From Desulfobacula sp. (lineage in GTDB: Bacteria; Desulfobacterota; Desulfobacteria; Desulfobacterales; Desulfobacteraceae), in the NCBI RefSeq assembly GCF_021107415.1, contig NZ_JAIOSW010000008.1:1-15070 (forward strand): DNA of 15,070 nt. Direction: 5' to 3'. A program made the position numbers and the translations under genes. The notes below the pieces were generated by a model, which searched no databases, was not told the DNA's origin, and worked only from the letters and a program-made list of their open reading frames with translations. This document shows, one piece after another, positions 13,222 to 15,070 of the stretch (the first letter of the stretch is position 1; each line of letters begins with the position of its first letter).

Positions 13222-13764
13222 ATGAAAGAAAACAAAAGCAAGTATGCTATTATGGGCATGTTGAGTATGGGCTCTGTATCAGGCTATGACATTAAAAAAA
13301 GGTTTGAAAAAAGTCTTTCATATTTTTGGAACGAAAGCTATGGCCAAATATATCCTATTTTAAAAAAATTAGCCAAACAGGGGCTTGCTACTATATCCAT
13401 CGAGAAGCAGACAGGCAAGCCGGATCGTCACGTTTATGCCTTGACCGATAAAGGGCGAAAAGTGCTGCAGGATTGGATGGTTCAACCTGTCGATCGCCAG
13501 ATAGGACGTCATGAAATTCTGTTGAAACTGTTTTTCGGGCAGCATGTTTCGGTGGCGGATAACATCCGTCAGGTGGAACACTTCAGGAAACAACAGTCTC
13601 AGAATCTGGAAGAAATAAAAGCCACTGAGAAACTGCTGAAAGCCGACTATGAAGATAATCCATCTTTACCCTATTGGTTGCTGACGGTCAATTATGGGTT
13701 GCGTGTAAACAGGGCATACCTTCGATGGTGTGAGGAGACCCTGGCTGTTCTCAAGAAGATGTAA
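13222..13764 (+). CDS. PadR-family transcriptional regulator
   Basis: A 180-aa DNA-binding protein. The N-terminal winged helix (about residues 5-80) has the family pattern YAIMGMLSMGSVSGYDIKKRF ... YGQIYPILKKLAKQGL ... RHVYALTDKGRKVLQDW; the C-terminal half (about 95-178) is the helical dimerisation domain of the longer PadR subfamily. Such proteins usually repress their own operon and release DNA on binding a small hydrophobic or phenolic ligand. The start is the ATG at 13222, with GAGGG 7 nt upstream. A TTG at 13189 in the same frame lies inside the promoter and cannot be used. It leads an apparent operon with the broken metallo-hydrolase gene (55-nt gap) and the Fe-S protein, so it likely controls them. 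Confidence 0.93.
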   Translation: MKENKSKYAIMGMLSMGSVSGYDIKKRFEKSLSYFWNESYGQIYPILKKLAKQGLATISIEKQTGKPDRHVYALTDKGRKVLQDWMVQPVDRQIGRHEILLKLFFGQHVSVADNIRQVEHFRKQQSQNLEEIKATEKLLKADYEDNPSLPYWLLTVNYGLRVNRAYLRWCEETLAVLKKM

Positions 13765-13819
13765 CATGAAAGGGAATAGTAGACACTATAAGATATCGGT
13801 TTTATGAAGGAGGGCTAAA

Positions 13820-14186
13820 ATGGGTATTGAAATTCATCCGATACGTTTAGGTGCTTGCAATTGTTATGTTATTAAGGATAAAGGGATCATAATGATTGAT
13901 GGCGGCACTCCAAAAAAGGGAAAAAAGTTTATCAGGACTATTAAAAAAAAAATCAATAAGGCCGGAGAAAATCAGCCTGATAATACTAACGCATGGACAT
14001 TGGGACCATATTGGATCAGTAAAAGATATCAAAGAAATGACAGGAGCAAGAATCGCCATGCATAAACTGGAAAAGGACTGGCTTAAAAAGTCTTTAAAGC
14101 CGTTGCCACCTGCCGTTACACGATGGGGCCATTCTTTTGCAAAAATAATTCAAAAGGTTTTAACAAGAGGAGATGACAATGAGTAA
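13820..14186 (+). pseudogene. Frameshifted and truncated metallo-beta-lactamase-fold hydrolase
   Basis: After a strong GAAGGAGGG site, the frame from 13820 reads GACNCYVIKDKGIIMIDGGTPKKG, the N-terminal strands of an MBL-fold hydrolase, up to a run of ten A (13933-13942). The continuation, including the metal-binding THGHWDHIGS (HxHxDH), lies in another frame; nine A instead of ten would join them. Even when joined, the product is only about 122 aa and stops after the WLKKSLKPLPPAVTRWG segment, missing the second half with the remaining metal ligands; family members usually exceed 200 aa. The stop at 14184-14186 overlaps the next gene by 8 nt. So there are two lesions, a homopolymer indel and a 3' deletion, and the gene is probably dead. 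If the A-run is a sequencing error the truncation still stands. Confidence 0.8.
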
Positions 14187-15070
14187 AGATGTTTATGGCA
14201 GACTCAGAGCGTTTTTAGATACAATGCCCGGCGGGTATCCAACGACCGAAACGGGTGTTGAAATCAAAATATTAAAAAAGCTCTTTAATCCCGAGGAAGC
14301 GGAAACAACAATGAATTTGACGGCAATGCCGGAAACTGTTCCTGTGATTGCAAAAAGGCTTAAAATGGACGAGAGTGAAGCATCTATGAAGCTCGAATCA
14401 ATTGCCAAAAAGGGTCTCATCCTTCGCGCGCGTTTTGGGGGCGATGTTTTTTATATGGCAAACTCGTTTATTGTAGGTATTTTCGAGTTTAGCATAAACA
14501 GTATTGACCGCGAGTTCTCCGAGTTGATGGAAAAGTATATTCCGTATCTTGCAAAGTCCTGGGAAAATGTTCCTACCAAACAGCTCAGAGTTGTTCCCAT
14601 TGGTTCGTCCATAGATGCAACCCAGACCGTTTCCACTTATGACAGAATCCGCGACCTGGTCAAAGACAAAGAGCTGATTTCAGTGGCTCCCTGTATCTGT
14701 GCAATGAATCAGGAGCTGCTTGGCCGTCCATGTGATCGACCCAAAGAACGGTGCATCCAGTTCGACATAGCAGCCCAGTATTATCTTGAAAACAAAATGG
14801 CCAGACAGATCAATATGGAAGAATTAATGGAACTCTTAAAAATGGGCGAGGAGAAGGCTCTGGTGATTTCTCCCACAAATGCTGAGGACATAGTAAATAT
14901 TTGCATGTGTTGCGGATGTTGCTGTGAGTTTCTTGGCAGCCTGAAAAAGATGAGCCGGCCGGCGGACCAGATCCAGTCATCTTTTTTTGCACAGATTGAC
15001 CAGGAACTCTGTATAATATGCGGCACTTGCGCAGATAGATGCCAGATGGAAGCCATCAAGGAGAATGATG
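14179..15070 (+). CDS. Fe-S (4Fe-4S ferredoxin-like) protein with N-terminal winged helix, 3' end outside window
   Basis: The open frame runs 297 codons to the window edge. Residues about 40-100 look like a winged-helix domain (VPVIAKRLKMDESEASMKLESIAKKGLI, then a strand pair). Cysteine sets follow: C172-x-C174 ... C185 ... C192, a Cys-rich ICMCCGCCCEF (242-249) and a typical 4Fe-4S motif CIICGTCADRC (C278, C281, C284, C288). Proteins of this layout are common in sulfate reducers near redox enzymes and regulators; the reaction is unknown. Two in-frame ATGs lie 6 nt apart; the one at 14179 is preferred because GAGGAG ends 6 nt before it. It overlaps the end of the truncated metallo-hydrolase gene and is probably transcribed from the PadR promoter. 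Confidence 0.85.
   Translation, partial: MSKDVYGRLRAFLDTMPGGYPTTETGVEIKILKKLFNPEEAETTMNLTAMPETVPVIAKRLKMDESEASMKLESIAKKGLILRARFGGDVFYMANSFIVGIFEFSINSIDREFSELMEKYIPYLAKSWENVPTKQLRVVPIGSSIDATQTVSTYDRIRDLVKDKELISVAPCICAMNQELLGRPCDRPKERCIQFDIAAQYYLENKMARQINMEELMELLKMGEEKALVISPTNAEDIVNICMCCGCCCEFLGSLKKMSRPADQIQSSFFAQIDQELCIICGTCADRCQMEAIKEND

Noticed and set aside
13896..14186. The second-frame ORF as an independent 96-aa gene starting at 13896
   Set aside because: Its first ~15 residues are the out-of-frame reading of the MBL N-terminus and it lacks its own ribosome binding site; it is the continuation after the A10 frameshift.

Overview
The window looks like chromosome from a moderately AT-rich sulfate-reducing deltaproteobacterium of the Desulfobacterales type (Desulfobacter/Desulfobacula-like). 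This is inferred from gene content: a small multiheme cytochrome c, a CxxU selenoprotein, a sigma-54 promoter, orphan sensor proteins typical of that group and a Cys-rich ferredoxin-like protein. I see no tRNA, rRNA, CRISPR array, insertion sequence or prophage gene.

Region 1 (1-4976) is housekeeping. The 3' end of lon is followed by a convergent pair on the minus strand: a small conserved protein and a PfkB-family, probably adenosine, kinase. Divergent from these are metK and then ahcY, each with its own promoter and separated by a perfect palindromic terminator. Together they cover most of the SAM cycle: SAM synthesis, SAH hydrolysis to homocysteine and adenosine, and adenosine removal. A palindrome in the ahcY 5' region is a candidate operator.

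Region 2 (4977-5740) has few conventional genes but is the most unusual part. A near-perfect sigma-54 promoter fires into an ~75-nt interval that ends in a strong intrinsic terminator, so a small RNA is likely. Two copies of a GTTyAA-N4-TTGAAC element lie about 150 and 240 nt upstream of the predicted start and look like activator sites. Convergent to it, ending at the same terminator, is a 72-aa SelW/Rdx-type selenoprotein gene with an in-frame UGA in a CxxU motif and a SECIS-like hairpin. An ordinary gene caller would miss it.

Region 3 (5741-8959) is membrane-centred: a COG2426-type small membrane protein on the minus strand, then a plus-strand operon of two paralogous DUF1538 membrane proteins, a PII-like protein and a two-CBS-domain protein. 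It reads as a transporter or channel with two nucleotide-sensing regulators of unknown substrate.

Region 4 (8960-13139) carries a 42-aa ORF with a sigma-54-like promoter, a long RNA hairpin and a terminator. It is followed by a triheme cytochrome c, a CHASE-domain membrane sensor with a C-terminal four-Cys module but no catalytic domain (and an odd translation start), and an orphan hybrid-free histidine kinase.

Region 5 (13140-15070) is a PadR regulator with a palindrome over its own -10 box, a frameshifted and truncated metallo-beta-lactamase-fold gene, and the start of a ferredoxin-like Fe-S protein that runs off the window.
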